From JAJDIA01 sp031555505 (GTDB lineage Bacteria > Bacteroidota > Bacteroidia > Bacteroidales > Tannerellaceae): a stretch of 64,000 nt of DNA. A model generated the notes under the pieces. It was given only the letters and a program-made list of their open reading frames with translations. It was not told where the DNA came from and searched no databases. A program made the position numbers and the translations under genes. This document shows positions 34,716-44,875 of the stretch, one piece after another. The stretch covers positions 24,179-88,178 of the forward strand of contig JAVBUH010000005.1 in the NCBI GenBank assembly GCA_031555505.1, in the 5' to 3' direction. How positions within the stretch are numbered: position 1 is the stretch's first letter; every line of letters begins with the position of its first letter.

Positions 34716-35312
34716 ATGAACAAAGTTTTCTTTGGTTGCCTATTGGGAATACTCACGGCAACAGCAGCGTTCGCAAAAGGATCTGATTCGGATTTTAAGA
34801 AAAATGAATTAAGAGGAGGTGTAGGTTTCTTAAGTAGTAACGAACTCATCAGTACATATTCTGATCTCCTAAGCACCAGTCTGACCGGGGGTAACTATTC
34901 TGTATCGAACGAGAAGACACCAGGAAATTTCACGCTGGCATATAGGTATGGTTTGAATAAACGGTTATCACTGGGCTCTACTTTTGCCTATAGCCTGCTT
35001 AAATCGGATGTTAATTTCAATGGAAGTAAAACAGGAACATCCACAAACAATTATTTCACATTTGCCCCCGAAGTAGAGTATAAGTATCTATACACGAAGA
35101 ATTTCAGGCTGTATGGTTTTGCTGGTGCCGGACTGACGCTTAACAGGCAGGAAGTAAAGGAGTATGGAAAAGTATCGACCGATTACAATCCGTTTTTTAA
35201 TTTCCAGGTTACCCCATTAGGTGTTCAACTAGGAAACAAATTCGGCTTGTATGTTGAAGCCGGATTCGGGTACAATGGCATCATCAATGCGGGCTTGTTT
35301 GCGAAATTCTAA
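34716..35312 (+). CDS. small outer membrane beta-barrel protein
   Basis: A 198-residue protein with signal peptide (MNKVFFGCLLGILTATAAFAKG) and about eight amphipathic strands (TLAYRYGLNKRLSLGSTFAYSLL, YFTFAPEVEYKYLYTKNFRLYGFAGAGLTL, QLGNKFGLYVEAGFGYNGIINAGLFAKF), ending in Phe as OMPs do. It resembles the OmpX/OmpW-like eight-stranded barrels of Bacteroidetes. It lies divergent to the membrane AraC gene and has the shared element upstream, so it is a likely target of that regulator. Confidence 0.78.
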   Translation: MNKVFFGCLLGILTATAAFAKGSDSDFKKNELRGGVGFLSSNELISTYSDLLSTSLTGGNYSVSNEKTPGNFTLAYRYGLNKRLSLGSTFAYSLLKSDVNFNGSKTGTSTNNYFTFAPEVEYKYLYTKNFRLYGFAGAGLTLNRQEVKEYGKVSTDYNPFFNFQVTPLGVQLGNKFGLYVEAGFGYNGIINAGLFAKF

Positions 35313-35373
35313 ACTGAGATGACGGATTCCATTTGTTTATTAGTTTTTTATTTGCTGTTTTCCCGGAAGAAAT

Positions 35374-35405
35374 GAGGGTGTGTCAAAACGACTCATCCTC
35401 TTTTT
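35374..35405 (+). terminator. terminator after the small barrel gene
   Basis: GAGGGTGTGTC (35374-35384) and GACTCATCCTC (35390-35400) pair with one mismatch and one G-U around AAAAC, followed by TTTTT. Confidence 0.75.
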
Positions 35406-35803
35406 CTACGCAAAAGTCCCGACTTTCTCAAGCCAGGATTTCCCACTTAAGAAATACTATCTTAGGATATAAGTATTTCTAAGGTCAATAAAAAAAGGCT
35501 GCTAAGGCAAAGGGTACGGAAGACATTCAGGGAATCAAAAAGCGAGACCACCTGCCGCCGGTTATATGACATTTGTTTCACTATAAAGATTTACGGCTAT
35601 CCACTTCGTGCAATACACGCATCTGCTGCTATGTACACAGAGACAGAACGGTCTATCAGCATAGCGAGAGTTTATTACAGGTTTGGCATAGGTGCTATTT
35701 AGGCATGTAATAGGCATGGTATATAAGGGTAGTAGAAATCAAGTAGTTATAGTATACAAAAATGGGGGGGGCGTTTTTGCAGTTGGATGTAGCTTGTTTT
35801 GTC
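35406..35803. other. gene-free stretch before PUL1
   Basis: No supported gene. It contains one imperfect hairpin (AGAAATACT at 35450-35458 with AGTATTTCT at 35472-35480) and a run of eight Gs near 35763-35770. Nothing marks a mobile element. Confidence 0.4.
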
Positions 35804-35835
35804 AAAAAAGAGGATGTGGCGGTTGTCACATCCTC
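35804..35835 (-). terminator. terminator at the end of PUL1
   Basis: Perfect 9-bp stem GAGGATGTG/CACATCCTC with an 8-nt loop; on the minus strand it is followed by six Ts. It lies ~25 bp past the stop of the last PUL1 gene. Confidence 0.9.
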
Positions 35836-35860
35836 GCATCTTTCATAGTCTATTGAAACG

Positions 35861-37699
35861 TCATTCGTGTTTTTTGGTGCCTCTTCCTTCCCAACCACTT
35901 TTACCTTCATCCATAAAGACTTCCTGTAATGATTTAGATACACGCTGGTCTACTTCTTCCACAATCTGTACCCTCAACGGCTGTGTGAGCCGTTTTTCCC
36001 ATTCAAGGACGGGAGCATGAGGACGGTTTTGGTCGTCTATCCGGTAGACAAGGAATGCCCACTTCTCGGAAAAAACATTCCCTTTCAATGCCGGTATCAC
36101 CTGTTGCATATTGGCCGAAACAAAAGGATGGGAAAGCCCGCGCGCCCAATACACCCAAGGCCCGGTTGTGATATAAAAGAACGGATTGAGCAACCGTGGC
36201 GCCGATTCGATGCCACTGTTATCATATCCCAACTGGATACCGGCAAAGCCAAGTCCTTTTTCCTTGTTGAAGAAAATGATCCACGGGACATCCGCCTCCA
36301 TCTTGATGTCGGTCAGGTCGGGTATGTCCCTTATGTCGTATACAAAGACAGAGTCCCTGATGATATCATACCAGGCGGCATGGGTGATCAGTTCGCGTTT
36401 AAACACCATCTCGGCATTACGAAGAGCCAGGCACTGGACTGTTTCATTGATCCGCATAGCCGTGTATGTGATAAAATAAGGAACACCGGGATAAAATTCA
36501 TACCGTACGGAAGCATCTACTTCAGGCACTCCGCGGAGGTTATCCCAGAACTCGGCTTTAGCTATTACAGGACCGGAGATTGTTTTCATGCCTTTCGGTT
36601 GTTTCCAGTCGGCCGTATGTGTCCAAGCCGAAGGCGGTACATAGATATCAGGATTCCAGTGGACGGCTCCATTTGTTTCCAGCCGGTGGAAGAATGGGAA
36701 ATCAGGCTTGCTCTTCAATGTGACCTGATCGAGATGCCCCGAGTTGGTATGCAAAGCGATGGAGTAAGCGCTGTTTTCAATCTGCAGTCCGGGAGCATCC
36801 CCCTGTACCGACAGATCGGAATGATAAGGCTTCACCATCGCATCCGGGTTGTTGTAGTATACGAGGAAGACACGGCTTGTCTTCGCCGGGACATCGGCAA
36901 GGAAAGCCACCCTGGCTGTGACGGTAGGCAGCCACAACGGCACCTCCCGGGTGGGTTTGCCATCCTCATCGGGAGCCAGGTCGTCTTCTTTCAGATATTC
37001 CTGCACGTCGTATACCTGGGAGGTTACTTCTTTGATCGCATGCGTCTCGGTATCTACCGATACCACACGTATGTCGCGCGTTAGCTGTTGTGCTTCGTCA
37101 GGGTAGAACGCAAGCAGAACCTCTACTGGTTCGCCGGTTCGGTTGATCCCGCCCGTTTCACTGACGATCACCGATTTGTAACTCTTCCACCGGTCACTGA
37201 ATACCTCAGTACCCTGCGGCGCTTTGACTTTCCGGCTTGCGCTGACGATCACATCTTTGTTGGTTGCATGGACATCCTTTTTCAGGCGTACGGAGATACG
37301 GACATCATATTCCTGTCCGGGTTGCCATTTGACCCAACCAACGATACTGAATTTCCGGTAATTAGTAACATCCTGCGACACGCTGGTTCCAGAAGGCGGG
37401 CGTTCCGACAAGGGAGGATGGTTGGGGTTACCCAGATGGCCTTCTTTGTGAAGGTCTACCGCTCTCAATACATGCCCATCCACTGCTGCTTCCACTTCGA
37501 TAATCGAAGGTTGCGGCAGTTCGATGTCGGCTTTGAAATGATAGTAGGGTATCTGGGGATGCGGGTAGCCCATCTCGATCCCCGAGATATTAAGGCTCCC
37601 GCTTTCCCTTCCTTTTTGGGCGTCGGCAGGCCATACGCACATGGCTGCCAGCAGGAATACGGATCCTGCTTTTCTTAAATGTTTATAAAGACTTTTCAT
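35861..37699 (-). CDS. secreted PUL protein of unrecognised family (612 aa)
   Basis: Last gene of PUL1. Signal peptide MKSLYKHLRKAGSVFLLAAMCVWPADAQ. I recognise no named family. An N-terminal beta-rich region (~30-170) contains RKFSIVGWVKWQPGQEYDVRISVRLKKD; the centre (~310-500) starts LQIENSAYSIALHTNSGHLDQVTLKSKPD and reads like the mutarotase-type beta-sandwich found in many lyases and hydrolases (VRYEFYPGVPYFITYTAMRI...LALRNAEMVF). Candidate catalytic residues such as HAAWYD and WARGLSHPF are visible but unassigned. It starts 11 bp from the 898-residue gene, so it belongs to the PUL operon. Confidence 0.75.
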   Translation of the reverse strand: MKSLYKHLRKAGSVFLLAAMCVWPADAQKGRESGSLNISGIEMGYPHPQIPYYHFKADIELPQPSIIEVEAAVDGHVLRAVDLHKEGHLGNPNHPPLSERPPSGTSVSQDVTNYRKFSIVGWVKWQPGQEYDVRISVRLKKDVHATNKDVIVSASRKVKAPQGTEVFSDRWKSYKSVIVSETGGINRTGEPVEVLLAFYPDEAQQLTRDIRVVSVDTETHAIKEVTSQVYDVQEYLKEDDLAPDEDGKPTREVPLWLPTVTARVAFLADVPAKTSRVFLVYYNNPDAMVKPYHSDLSVQGDAPGLQIENSAYSIALHTNSGHLDQVTLKSKPDFPFFHRLETNGAVHWNPDIYVPPSAWTHTADWKQPKGMKTISGPVIAKAEFWDNLRGVPEVDASVRYEFYPGVPYFITYTAMRINETVQCLALRNAEMVFKRELITHAAWYDIIRDSVFVYDIRDIPDLTDIKMEADVPWIIFFNKEKGLGFAGIQLGYDNSGIESAPRLLNPFFYITTGPWVYWARGLSHPFVSANMQQVIPALKGNVFSEKWAFLVYRIDDQNRPHAPVLEWEKRLTQPLRVQIVEEVDQRVSKSLQEVFMDEGKSGWEGRGTKKHE

Positions 37700-37709
37700 A
37701 CCTATTCTG

Positions 37710-40406
37710 TTATTGTGGTTCTGTAGATATCAGGTTCCGATTCCGTAATTCCTCAACTCCCTGTTTCCAATGGCCTCCGGTACCCCACATGTAGTAAGTG
37801 AAGTACATGGTGCTTTGCTGGTAAATCGGCGTCCAGGGTTGGAATTCCACATAGTAGTGATTAGCATCCCTGTTCCTCGGATGGTTCATCCACAAATGAA
37901 GGAACAATGGTTCGGTAACGGGGAAGGCGCCGATAAACGAAACATCTTCCTTTGTATCGTATCCGGCATTCCACCCTTCCTTCAGGTAGATCACCCGGCC
38001 GTAGGAGCGTTCAGGATCCATGACGAATTCCTGGAAACCCTCTTTCTCCGGGACGGTGAACACATCTTCAGTCCAGTGCCTGGCTCCCAGTTCAAGAATG
38101 GGTTGCGGGCCGATCACATTGGCTTCCGGGTTTTTGAAGGTAAGCGCAAAGCGGACTTCCAACAGCGGCGAATTACCGTAAAGGGTAAATGTCTTTTCCA
38201 GTTTATTCCCATAATAATCCGCCGTCATCTTCACCTGCACATAGTCGCCTTTATCCCGGATGACTTCCACGTCGTATTGCTTGTGGGTCTCCATGCTTCC
38301 CTGTCCCAGGAAATCTTCGAATCCGCCATACGGGTAATACCTCCGTTTCCGGTATGCCCGGTTGTCATCTTCCGGTTTTTCCGGCCAAAGCTTGAACAAC
38401 AGGTTGTCGTTCCTTGATTTTACAATGTATTCGATCACCCGGGCACCTGTGGCCAGCAATGTGACTTGTACGCTGTCGTTCTCCAAGCGGTATTCCTTGA
38501 TCCCGTCATTGTTCAGGTCTACTTCGGCGAGGGTAGGGATACCCTGTGACGCTCCTACCCCCAACTGGCTGATATTCGTAATACCCAAAGCTTCCACTTT
38601 GACCCGGTAATTACCCGGCGGAACTTTCAGGCCGAATGATAAGTCCTGGAACTTACCTGTTCCGGCTGTGCATGACACCGTATTTTTATACACTATCTTC
38701 TTGGGGTTAGCGCTGCTTTGCACTTCTATCTTTACAGGGAACGACGATTGATCCGAGAAGTTATGGATCGTCACCGGATAAGTGACCTCCGGCGTATGCC
38801 CGTAAAGCAGTTGATGGGTTGAAATAAAACGGGGCAGATCCAACATACTCGCCGTGCTTTTCCTCTTCCCATCCCATTTATAATGCAAGGCGATGGGATT
38901 CGTTTTTCCCATAGCTGCGGGAAGCGGACGGATATCGAACTGTAGTGTCTTCGTACTGCCGGCGGGTAGTTGTACCGGTGCGGTCAGCCCTTGTTTCAGG
39001 TTCAGTTCGGGGGGAAGTACCACCTCAAACTCTCCCGAAAGGTCATACGGGTATCCGTTTGTCACCTCCACGCGGAGTACATAACCATCTACAGATGCCT
39101 GCAGGCGGACTCTATCGCCGAAATATTCTTCCGGGAACACACGGTCTAGCAACAACAGATCCAACGCATGGCGGTACCGGTCAGGCCCCATCATGAGTCC
39201 GTTTTCCAATACGGCCACTTCCCGACGGTACATGATTGCATCCCACATAAGCTTCCGGGTCAACGGCGCACCTTTCGGGGTAAAGAGAACCATGCTGGGT
39301 ACGGCATCGTCATGAAGCGGTAGGGTAGGACATATAAACGGAACGTTTTCATTGTCGATCTGTTCCTTATTCCCGTCATAACCTGTTTCCCGCGCATCAT
39401 AAGCGATATACCCGTCGTAAGACAGGTTCGTGGCTAACGTATCATATACCTGCCTGAATGCATACCCTCCTCTTTCATGGGCATAGTTGATCCATTTTTC
39501 ACGTGTATAGTTGCCTTGTACCTGTAAGCCATCATAATTCTCGCATCCATATATGGGAGGAGTTCCTACGTCCACCGCTACAGGTAATTGGGCTTTGCTT
39601 ACCCAGTCTTCGAGTTCCTTTTTGGATAAGAAGTCCATATATCCGTCAAAGATAAACCAGTCGTTCCCTTCGTTCATCCCTTTACCGATCACGTCGAGGT
39701 AGTGGCCGGGCGTACACGTCACGCTCTTCACCAGTGTCTTGGCTCCGAACCAGCCTTTATGCAGATCGTATTCTCCGAGCAGTTCCCTGGTGGAATCGAT
39801 TAGCGCCTTGACTTTATTCCGTTCGGCCGGGCTGACGGATGAGATGACAAACAGTTTCCGCTTGTCGTTCTCAAGGATAAAAGCATCCACTCCTATAAAG
39901 CCTTTGGCATCGTACTGGTGGCTTTTCAATTTTCCCCTTGCCATACCCGGATGGGAAGAAAGACCTTTTATGACTTCCTTCCCTGTTTCCGAGCCGGGAT
40001 CAACCAGTAACAATACGTCGCTTTTTGCCAATGACCCCTCCAACTGCTGAACCGTAGGTTGATCCAGCACTGTATAAGTAGTAGTCGATAATTCATTGAA
40101 AAAACCTTCCTGGAGCGACAATCCGGGAATACCCATATCTTCCGCTATTTCCACCTTGCTTTGGGCAATGGTGTAGGCAAGATTGGGGATCACCGTTTTG
40201 TAGAGGTTCCCATAATGGATCCATTCACGATAGATATCGTGCCAGAAGTTCGTATATCCATTGAACTGGTATTCCGAACGGATTATGTTCTGTCCGATAT
40301 CCGTATTCCCTTTATATTCAAAACCGTCTATGGTCTGGGCAGTTGCAAACGGGCTTTTCACAGACAAGACAAAGATGAATATAAGTATAATGTTAGCCGG
40401 CTTCAT
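37710..40406 (-). CDS. secreted PUL protein of unrecognised family (898 aa), probable carbohydrate-active enzyme
   Basis: Signal peptide MKPANIILIFIFVLSVKSPFATAQ. Three parts can be seen: an N-terminal half (~30-430) of alternating strands and helices that could be a (beta/alpha)8-like enzyme (WFIFDGYMDFLSKKELEDWVSKAQLPVAVDVGTPPIYGCENYDG); a middle of immunoglobulin-like strands (~440-620, VEVTNGYPYDLSGEFEVVLPPEL); and a C-terminal mutarotase-like beta-sandwich (~630-898, YRLENDSVQVTLLATGARVIEYIVKSRN...YGNKLEKTFTLYGNSPLLEVRFALTF). I know no family with this layout. Its place between a DUF4838 enzyme and the 612-residue protein supports a role in glycan breakdown. Confidence 0.75.
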   Translation of the reverse strand: MKPANIILIFIFVLSVKSPFATAQTIDGFEYKGNTDIGQNIIRSEYQFNGYTNFWHDIYREWIHYGNLYKTVIPNLAYTIAQSKVEIAEDMGIPGLSLQEGFFNELSTTTYTVLDQPTVQQLEGSLAKSDVLLLVDPGSETGKEVIKGLSSHPGMARGKLKSHQYDAKGFIGVDAFILENDKRKLFVISSVSPAERNKVKALIDSTRELLGEYDLHKGWFGAKTLVKSVTCTPGHYLDVIGKGMNEGNDWFIFDGYMDFLSKKELEDWVSKAQLPVAVDVGTPPIYGCENYDGLQVQGNYTREKWINYAHERGGYAFRQVYDTLATNLSYDGYIAYDARETGYDGNKEQIDNENVPFICPTLPLHDDAVPSMVLFTPKGAPLTRKLMWDAIMYRREVAVLENGLMMGPDRYRHALDLLLLDRVFPEEYFGDRVRLQASVDGYVLRVEVTNGYPYDLSGEFEVVLPPELNLKQGLTAPVQLPAGSTKTLQFDIRPLPAAMGKTNPIALHYKWDGKRKSTASMLDLPRFISTHQLLYGHTPEVTYPVTIHNFSDQSSFPVKIEVQSSANPKKIVYKNTVSCTAGTGKFQDLSFGLKVPPGNYRVKVEALGITNISQLGVGASQGIPTLAEVDLNNDGIKEYRLENDSVQVTLLATGARVIEYIVKSRNDNLLFKLWPEKPEDDNRAYRKRRYYPYGGFEDFLGQGSMETHKQYDVEVIRDKGDYVQVKMTADYYGNKLEKTFTLYGNSPLLEVRFALTFKNPEANVIGPQPILELGARHWTEDVFTVPEKEGFQEFVMDPERSYGRVIYLKEGWNAGYDTKEDVSFIGAFPVTEPLFLHLWMNHPRNRDANHYYVEFQPWTPIYQQSTMYFTYYMWGTGGHWKQGVEELRNRNLISTEPQ

Positions 40407-40427
40407 GATATCCGATCTCTATTGGTT

Positions 40428-42704
40428 TTATTTCACTACAATTTCATCGCAATGCATGACCACCGGGCTTCCGGTCCTTACATGCCACATGGGACATTTC
40501 AGTATGCTCTCGGCATGTACCTTGATATACCGGGCGCTGCAATTCATGTCGGTTTCAAACGATTGTATATAAATGACCCTCGGCATGGAATCTTTTTCGG
40601 GTTCATTGGGATCTGTCGGATTAACCACCTTTACCTGGTTGGTATAGTTTGTGCCGTCGACCGAAACCGCATAGGTTACATATTCGGGTAAAGCCATCTG
40701 ATACCAGGTATCTTTGGCATCGAAGAAGTCCATATTGATATGCTTGATCGGTTTTACCTCGCCTAAATCAACAATAAAATCCATATGGTTACCTTCATAT
40801 CCTACCCAATTGTCGAACCGGACATCCCGCCAGTCTTCATAAGAGCCGAATATTCCGTCTGTCAACGCTTCGATACCCTTGTAGTCCTTGCTTGGTAGAG
40901 TGAGCGCGGTCACCGTTTTATATAGGGAGAGAGCGCTTTTCGTATCCTCGATCTTGTTGAATATCCGTTGGTAAGATTTCATATAGTCGTCGGGCGAAAT
41001 GCTACGTTCCCGCAGCCTGTTCACACCCTGCTTTTGGGCACGTTCGACAAATTGGTTCAACAGGGTTTCATACTTCTGGTTGACGACAATCTTTCCATTG
41101 TTGTCGTGACTGAACATACTTCGCGGTGTATCCGTCTCTGTCCTGCTTATCTGGATCTGGGCATACGTGATTGGCTGGCGGGCGGTCCATACACGGCTCA
41201 ATAATGCGGTATCCTGCCCGACTGCCGACTCGGCCTTATCAAACAGCCGGTTATACTCATCCATCATTCCGGCTGACAGGTAACTTTCCCTTGCTGCTTC
41301 CGGGCTACCGAAAATGTCGAGACGGAAGTTGCTTGCCAACAATGACTCACGCATTGTATCAATATACTGGCGGATATAAGGGCCGGCATTACCATAATAA
41401 CCGTTCACAAAATCATCGATGATGGCATTATCGTCGGCATCAGGATTCCACAGTAGTTTGCAGATAAGGTAAGCCCTCAGTTCAGCCATTTCTCCTCCAA
41501 TCTGACTGTTTGACTGCATGAAGAACGCATTCACGCGGTTATTGGTAAAGAAGTCCAGGTTGGGTTTTATCGTATGCAGGTTGGGGAACGGGCTGACGAG
41601 GTTGCTGAACTGGATATTATAGTCCCAGATCAGAATATCTTTCGCTATCGCACCCCAGTTCTTCAGATCACGAGAGAAGGCGGTATCGGTTTCAAAAACC
41701 GGCCGGTGCCGCTTACTTTCTATATTACAAAGCATGATGTTGACATTAGGTTCGGGAATAATATTATCCGGAGCTTCGCGGGTATACCAATATGCCAGGG
41801 TGGAGATCATTTTGTCGGGGAACGCTTTGGCTACCTTATTAACAAAATAAATCATGGAACCGCTATTCCGTTTGGCATCACCTCCGTATTTCTTGTTCAA
41901 CTCCGTACAATGTTCGCACTGGCAATACATATCGTTGTCGCTTTGACTTACCGACCAATATTTCAATCCGGGTCGTTTGGCGATCAACTCTTTCAGGTTT
42001 TTGATCAACTCATCAGCTACCGCCGGATTGGACAGGCATAACTGGGTAGGTAACCGCTTCCCGTCGCGTAAAGCAAAATATTCCGGATGTGTCTTCAGAT
42101 ATTTATCGGGAGGCATCAGTGTATGGAACGTATGTACGAACAACCCCCATTCGCTACGCGCAGACAATTTGTGCCAGTCGGTATATTCGGGATTCCGGGT
42201 AGCATTATACGATGTGGTCCGGTAAACAATCTTAGGGATAAAAACAATATCTTCCGGCAATGTGATTGAGTTTTGATTCGGGACGTAGGTATAAGCAGGC
42301 GTATATTTCCTGAATCCGAATGTTTCAAGCAGGTCATACATCCCGTAAAGGGTTCCTTTCCGGGAGCCACCTGCCAACACAAAGTTATTATCACTGGTTT
42401 TATAGGCATAACCATCTTCTTTCAACTGGTTGAAAGGAATATTCTGCTTTTTGGCATATTCAGTCTGCCCAATGTAGATACCATACTTCCCGGCATATTG
42501 GTTTTCACTGACGATCGGTAGTTCGGATTTGGACATCTCAAACAAATAATGTTGCAGCTGTTGCGATGCCTTTATCTCCACCGAGTCAGCTTGTGCCGGA
42601 ATAACGATCTGATAGCCGGTTTTACCGTTTATTCTCAACTCAGAGCTACACCCTGCCGACAGCAGGATACAAATAGCAAACATGTAATATCTTATTGATT
42701 TCAT
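40428..42704 (-). CDS. DUF4838 (GH163-related) glycoside hydrolase with C-terminal discoidin-like domain
   Basis: A 758-residue lipoprotein (lipobox LLSAGC). Residues ~25-130 form the alpha-glucuronidase-type N-terminal domain (VEIKASQQLQHYLFEMSKSELPIV). The DUF4838 barrel follows, with the typical WSVSQSDNDMYCQCEHCTELNKKYGG (a Cys triad and the Asp/Asn pair), and FVNKVAKAFPDKMISTLAYWYT. As I recall, DUF4838 is the family in which GH163 endo-beta-N-acetylglucosaminidases acting on complex N-glycans were defined. The last ~130 residues (DVRFDNWVGYEGNHMDFIVDLGEVKPIKHINMDFFD) resemble an F5/8 carbohydrate-binding domain. Specificity here is inferred only. Confidence 0.8.
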   Translation of the reverse strand: MKSIRYYMFAICILLSAGCSSELRINGKTGYQIVIPAQADSVEIKASQQLQHYLFEMSKSELPIVSENQYAGKYGIYIGQTEYAKKQNIPFNQLKEDGYAYKTSDNNFVLAGGSRKGTLYGMYDLLETFGFRKYTPAYTYVPNQNSITLPEDIVFIPKIVYRTTSYNATRNPEYTDWHKLSARSEWGLFVHTFHTLMPPDKYLKTHPEYFALRDGKRLPTQLCLSNPAVADELIKNLKELIAKRPGLKYWSVSQSDNDMYCQCEHCTELNKKYGGDAKRNSGSMIYFVNKVAKAFPDKMISTLAYWYTREAPDNIIPEPNVNIMLCNIESKRHRPVFETDTAFSRDLKNWGAIAKDILIWDYNIQFSNLVSPFPNLHTIKPNLDFFTNNRVNAFFMQSNSQIGGEMAELRAYLICKLLWNPDADDNAIIDDFVNGYYGNAGPYIRQYIDTMRESLLASNFRLDIFGSPEAARESYLSAGMMDEYNRLFDKAESAVGQDTALLSRVWTARQPITYAQIQISRTETDTPRSMFSHDNNGKIVVNQKYETLLNQFVERAQKQGVNRLRERSISPDDYMKSYQRIFNKIEDTKSALSLYKTVTALTLPSKDYKGIEALTDGIFGSYEDWRDVRFDNWVGYEGNHMDFIVDLGEVKPIKHINMDFFDAKDTWYQMALPEYVTYAVSVDGTNYTNQVKVVNPTDPNEPEKDSMPRVIYIQSFETDMNCSARYIKVHAESILKCPMWHVRTGSPVVMHCDEIVVK

Positions 42705-42736
42705 ATGATAGATTTTTAGTATGAATTAATACACTC

Positions 42737-44056
42737 TCACTTGTCATTCACTAATTCCAGTTTTACCACTTTAATGGCAGGGCTGTTAAGGGTAGCCATG
42801 GATCTGGCCTGCCGCAGATTGATGAAAACATCATTCTTCCCTACGTAAGGGCCATTGGTGTTCACATTGGATATCTCGCCCGGTATAATTTCCGAGCCAT
42901 CGGAAAGCAATGTGGCGCTTTTTACCTTTCCCATCATATTGTCCAGACAAACAGGGCCGACATTGAAGTTGGCAATATGGGCATAAACCGTGTTACCTTT
43001 CTGCGTATACCAGCCCCATTCAGGTTTGTCCAGCAAGGCAGGGCCGCATCCATATATCCCGTCGTGGTTGTCTTTCATCCAACTTCCTATTTCCTCCAGT
43101 GTTTCGATGGATCTTTGCGGGATATTTCCCCTTGCATCCGGACCGACATTCAGCAACAGATTCCCATTCTTACTGACGCAATTTACCAACATATAGATAA
43201 TATTGTCGGCAGATTTATAGTTGTTGTCGCTTTTGTTATACCCCCACGAATTGTTGATGGTCATACATAGTTCCCATGGAACAGGCCGACCGGCATTATC
43301 TTTTACGATAGCTGGCGGTGTGATCTGCTCGGGGCCGCCGAAGTCGCCGGCATATACCTCGGGAGTCTCTGCCATCATATTACCACCTAAGCGATTATCA
43401 ATGATGATATGAGGCTGATACTTCCTGACCATTTCAACAAGTTTGGTCGCTTTCCATTTCTCACCCCTGTATTCTCCAAACGAATAGTCGAACCACAGGA
43501 TATCGATTTTACCATAGTTTGTTACCAGTTCTTCGACTTGTTTGTGCATATAATCGATATATTCATCAAACTTCTGATCTTTCCTTTGAAAGTCGGGCTG
43601 ATACCAGTCGATCAACGAATAATAAAACCCGATCTTCAGCCCTTCACTTCTGAAAGCATCGACAAACTCCCTGATCAGATCACGACGAGCCGGGGTCTTT
43701 GTCGCATTGTAGTCGGTGTACTTGCTGTCAAACAAACAAAAGCCGTCGTGGTGCTTTGCCGTGATTACAGCATATTTCATCCCTGCCTGTCTGGCAAGTT
43801 TGGCCCATTCCTTGGGGTTGTAGTCAACTGGATCAAACGCATCGAAATACTGTTGATAATCTTCCGTTGAAATCTTTTCCCGGTCTTTGACCCATTCACC
43901 CCGGGCAGGGATGGCATAGATACCCCAATGAATAAACATTCCGAATCGGGCATCACAGAACCATTCCGTCCGTTGTTGCCGGGCTTCATACGCATTCTGT
44001 CCCCATGCGATCCAGACCGATAGCATTTGGAATAAAAAAATATATATGTATTTCAT
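42737..44056 (-). CDS. GH29 alpha-L-fucosidase
   Basis: Removes alpha-linked fucose from glycans in the periplasm or at the cell surface. The start at 44056 gives a clean signal peptide (MKYIYIFLFQMLSVWIAWGQ); a longer frame from 44116 is unlikely. GH29 motifs: WFCDARFGMFIHWGIYAIPARGEWV, YAVITAKHHDGFCLFDSKYTDYNATKTPARRD, and DILWFDYSFGEYRG with the predicted nucleophile Asp. A C-terminal beta-sandwich follows. The ~439-residue length fits a GH29 without extra binding modules. It lies within the PUL1 operon between DUF3823 and DUF4838. Confidence 0.93.
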   Translation of the reverse strand: MKYIYIFLFQMLSVWIAWGQNAYEARQQRTEWFCDARFGMFIHWGIYAIPARGEWVKDREKISTEDYQQYFDAFDPVDYNPKEWAKLARQAGMKYAVITAKHHDGFCLFDSKYTDYNATKTPARRDLIREFVDAFRSEGLKIGFYYSLIDWYQPDFQRKDQKFDEYIDYMHKQVEELVTNYGKIDILWFDYSFGEYRGEKWKATKLVEMVRKYQPHIIIDNRLGGNMMAETPEVYAGDFGGPEQITPPAIVKDNAGRPVPWELCMTINNSWGYNKSDNNYKSADNIIYMLVNCVSKNGNLLLNVGPDARGNIPQRSIETLEEIGSWMKDNHDGIYGCGPALLDKPEWGWYTQKGNTVYAHIANFNVGPVCLDNMMGKVKSATLLSDGSEIIPGEISNVNTNGPYVGKNDVFINLRQARSMATLNSPAIKVVKLELVNDK

Positions 44057-44127
44057 GAAACATATTTTTATTAATGGTAAATAAAGAGGAGTGCCAAAAG
44101 CAGCCTTCCGGCACACCTCATCTTATG

Positions 44128-44856
44128 TCAGAGCGATATCACTACTAAAGGAGCATAGTTATGCCTTACAGTACCCACACCCGAAACACTGGCCAAAGCA
44201 CCTACCCTGAAATAATAATTCCGGTTGTATTTGAAGTGTTCGCTGGAGTATTGAGACACATCTATACTTAATGTATATACCGTACTTTCATCGATCGTTG
44301 CAGCAGGGCTGAACGTTTTATAGCAAGACGTGTTCTGGATGCTGAACTTCACTTGTTCGCCCACATACATATCGGTGAATGCATACAAACGGATCGCGCT
44401 TAGTTTCACTTCTGGTTTTCCGCCCTGGAGTTTAAAGGAGGCGACAATCTGGTTGCCAGCCTTTGATATGTTTACATCTTTAACCCGAATGTACGGAGTA
44501 ACCTCGAAGTCATAGTTGTTCTTCCCCTTTTTTATCTCCAGATCCTCAATCACAAAAGGATAAAAATTACAATTGATGAACTCGATCTTGTAATGGGCAG
44601 CAAACACCTTCTCATTCAGGAACTCTCCGCTCTGTTTTATTACCCAGGATTGAGCACCTTCGGGCCATCCTAATTCGTAGGCTCGCATAGCAGAACCGTT
44701 CTGGAGATCTGTCTCTACCAGTCCGCCTGTTACCGCATCTTTGATACCACCCGAAAAAGAAGCGTTTGGTCCGTCGTAGTTATCCATCTGGAAAATCTCA
44801 CACCCTCCAAACAAAAGGGTTAAAGACAGTATCAATAATATATTATGGATTTTCAT
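44128..44856 (-). CDS. DUF3823 surface glycan-binding lipoprotein
   Basis: A 242-residue predicted lipoprotein (LLFGGCEIFQMDNYDGPNASFSG, with Cys ~19). DUF3823 proteins are PUL lipoproteins that commonly follow a SusC/SusD pair and are thought to sit at the cell surface with them. The first half carries a carboxypeptidase-regulatory-like fold (GGIKDAVTGGLVETDLQNGSAMRAYELGWPEG), the second half an immunoglobulin-like domain. It is 19 bp from the SusD gene, in the same operon. Confidence 0.88.
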   Translation of the reverse strand: MKIHNILLILSLTLLFGGCEIFQMDNYDGPNASFSGGIKDAVTGGLVETDLQNGSAMRAYELGWPEGAQSWVIKQSGEFLNEKVFAAHYKIEFINCNFYPFVIEDLEIKKGKNNYDFEVTPYIRVKDVNISKAGNQIVASFKLQGGKPEVKLSAIRLYAFTDMYVGEQVKFSIQNTSCYKTFSPAATIDESTVYTLSIDVSQYSSEHFKYNRNYYFRVGALASVSGVGTVRHNYAPLVVISL

Positions 44857-44875
44857 AAGAAGTGATTTTTATAAA

